The notes under the pieces are model-generated. The model ran no database searches and was not told where the DNA came from. It saw only the letters and a list, made by a program, of their open reading frames with translations. A stretch of 6,424 nucleotides of DNA from Coriobacteriales bacterium (lineage in GTDB: Bacteria > Actinomycetota > Coriobacteriia > Coriobacteriales > UBA8131). This document shows positions 5,092 to 6,424 of this stretch, one piece after another (position 1 is the stretch's first letter; every line of letters begins with the position of its first letter). The position numbers and the translations under genes were made by a program. Location of the stretch: NCBI GenBank assembly GCA_031282085.1, contig JAITEK010000030.1, positions 1 through 6,424 of the forward strand, given 5' to 3'.

Positions 5092-5789
5092 CGCAACTCC
5101 CCTGCCTTTTCCGCGATAGCGGATGTGACCTCGTCTATCGTCATACCGGTGGTGTCGAGCAGCCAACTGTCCGATGCTGCGACGAGAGGCGCGACCTCCC
5201 GCGAGGAGTCGCAGGCGTCACGGCGCAGGATGTCCGCGCGTATCGCGGCTATCTCCTCGGCGCTCGCCGCGGTGCGCCCTTCCTTCTCGGCGTTCTGCTG
5301 GGCACGACGGCGTGCACGTTCCTCAGCACTCGCCGTGAGGAACACCTTGAGCTCGGCCGCCGGAAACACCACCGTACCGATGTCGCGCCCTTCCATGACC
5401 GTGTCGTACTCCCGCCCAAAGGCCCGTTGCTGCTCGGTGAGCGCCGTGCGCACCCCCGGGTCGGCGGAGACCGGCGAGACGGCCCGGTCGACTTCGGGGG
5501 TCCGTATCTGTCGCGTAACGTCCTCGCCGTTGATGAAGACCTGCGAGGGCAGAGGATCGCCCGGGGTAAAGCCGAAACGTATCGGCTCGGTTTGGGCGAT
5601 GGTGCGGATGCTCTCAACAGTTTCTACGGGCAGTGGGTCCGTGAGATCGAGCTTTTGGACGAGGGCACGCCAGGCGACGGCGCGGTACATGGCGCCCGTG
5701 TCGAGATAGGCGAAGCCGAGCCTGCGTGCGACGAGCTTGGCGACCGTTGATTTGCCGGAGCCCGCCGGCCCGTCGATGGCGATGATCAT
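5088..5789 (-). CDS. cmk: Cytidylate kinase
   Basis: Cytoplasmic (d)CMP kinase that transfers phosphate from ATP to CMP or dCMP for nucleotide synthesis. All 233 residues are present. Visible motifs are the P-loop GPAGSGKST (7-15), the CMP-binding segment YLDTGAMYR (28-36), EGRDIGT (133-139), and the lid/arginine motif RRDACDSSREVAPL (189-202). Length and motif order match the short bacterial Cmk family rather than UMP-CMP kinases. The start at 5789 has AAAGGA (5795-5800) 5 nt upstream. It begins 26 nt after the aroA stop, and its TGA overlaps the plsC ATG by 4 nt, so plsC is translationally coupled to it. Confidence 0.96.
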   Translation of the reverse strand: MIIAIDGPAGSGKSTVAKLVARRLGFAYLDTGAMYRAVAWRALVQKLDLTDPLPVETVESIRTIAQTEPIRFGFTPGDPLPSQVFINGEDVTRQIRTPEVDRAVSPVSADPGVRTALTEQQRAFGREYDTVMEGRDIGTVVFPAAELKVFLTASAEERARRRAQQNAEKEGRTAASAEEIAAIRADILRRDACDSSREVAPLVAASDSWLLDTTGMTIDEVTSAIAEKAGELR

Positions 5790-5815
5790 ACGCGTCCTTT
5801 CTGAATCGACGGCAT

Positions 5816-6424
5816 CTATGATAGCCGCTTGAGGTCCTCAAAGAAACCGGGGTAGCTGACGCTTACGCTCTTTAGCCCGAGAATGGTCGGATTGAGGCAA
5901 AAGGCGCGCGCGGCCACGGTCCAGGTCATGGCCAGGCGGTGGTCGTTGTGCGTCTCGAGGGTCTGCGTGCCAAGACGCGGTAAGCCGCCTGTGACGTGCA
6001 GCTCGTCGCCTTCGGCGCGCGCTGTGCAGCCCAGGGCGCCCAGGCCCTCGACGATGGCGGCAAGCCGGTCGGACTCCTTGACGCGCAGCTCTCCTACGTG
6101 CTTAAACACCGTTGTGCCCTCCGCTGCCGTTGCGAGCAGCGCCAGTATCGGCACCTCGTCTATGAGGGCGGGTGTCTCCTGCGCCTCAACCACGGTCGCC
6201 GTAAGGCCCGCGTGGTGCCGCAGGGTCACATCCCCCACCCGCTCGCCTCCCAGCCGGCCACTCTCGCCAGCCGTGATGCTGAGGTCCGCTCCCATGCGGC
6301 GCATAACCTCGAGAAAGCCCGTGCGCGTGGGGTTGAGGAGCATGCCGCGTACCGTTACCTCACTGCCGGGGATGAGGGCGGCCGTCACCAGCAGGAAAGC
6401 CGCCGAGGACGGGTCGCCGGGCAC
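5816..6424 (-). CDS. aroA: 3-phosphoshikimate 1-carboxyvinyltransferase (EPSP synthase), 5' part outside window
   Basis: Sixth step of the shikimate pathway: joins shikimate-3-phosphate with phosphoenolpyruvate. Only the C-terminal 202 residues are inside the window, roughly half of a usual ~430-residue protein. The GTG at the edge is an internal valine (VPGDPSSAAFLL), not a start. Counting from the edge, landmarks are the catalytic Asp region LIDEVPILALLATAAEG (D89), the PEP-binding GELRVKESDRL (E117, R120), HNDHRLAM (H162, R163), and the C-terminal SYPGFFEDLKRLS. The TAG stop at 5816-5818 lies 26 nt before cmk with no terminator between them, so one transcript is expected. The N-terminal motifs used to class glyphosate sensitivity are not visible. 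Confidence 0.95.
   Translation of the reverse strand: MPGDPSSAAFLLVTAALIPGSEVTVRGMLLNPTRTGFLEVMRRMGADLSITAGESGRLGGERVGDVTLRHHAGLTATVVEAQETPALIDEVPILALLATAAEGTTVFKHVGELRVKESDRLAAIVEGLGALGCTARAEGDELHVTGGLPRLGTQTLETHNDHRLAMTWTVAARAFCLNPTILGLKSVSVSYPGFFEDLKRLS

Overview
The window is GC-rich bacterial chromosomal DNA holding seven protein genes and two intergenic regions. I see no transposase, phage gene, CRISPR array, rRNA or tRNA. The gene set (a metY-type sulfhydrylase, an OmpR-type two-component pair, and an aroA-cmk-plsC run) and the GC-rich style suggest a high-GC Gram-positive bacterium. A Coriobacteriia member (Eggerthella/Olsenella-like) is my best guess. It rests on general resemblance, not on a marker gene.

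Layout. Positions 1-1082 (minus) hold the N-terminal ~360 codons of an O-acetylhomoserine sulfhydrylase, with its 3' end outside the window. Positions 1083-1339 form a divergent control region. It contains an extended -10 promoter for metY, an 18-bp tandem duplication in the metY leader, a near-perfect 20+20 bp palindrome, and a promoter with a TTCAGG direct repeat facing the regulator gene. Positions 1340-3545 (plus) encode a response regulator and a sensor histidine kinase that overlap by 20 nt. Positions 3747-4448 (plus) encode an unrecognised four-helix membrane protein with a long basic tail. Positions 6424-4399 (minus) carry the C-terminal half of aroA, then cmk, then plsC, in one tightly packed operon that runs tail-to-tail into the membrane protein gene with a 50-nt overlap.

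How the genes fit together. The kinase and regulator are a cognate pair whose signal is unknown. The membrane protein gene just downstream may be co-expressed with them or be a target. aroA (shikimate pathway), cmk (CMP/dCMP phosphorylation) and plsC (phosphatidate synthesis) are housekeeping genes sharing a transcript, not a pathway. metY belongs to methionine/cysteine synthesis.

Most of the window is ordinary core genome. The points that deserve a second look are the architecture of the divergent metY/regulator promoter region, the low-complexity insertions of about 30-38 residues found in BOTH the response regulator and its kinase, and the orphan membrane protein with in-phase 9-nt repeats and an antisense 3' overlap with plsC. 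I do not see a clear new multi-gene system.
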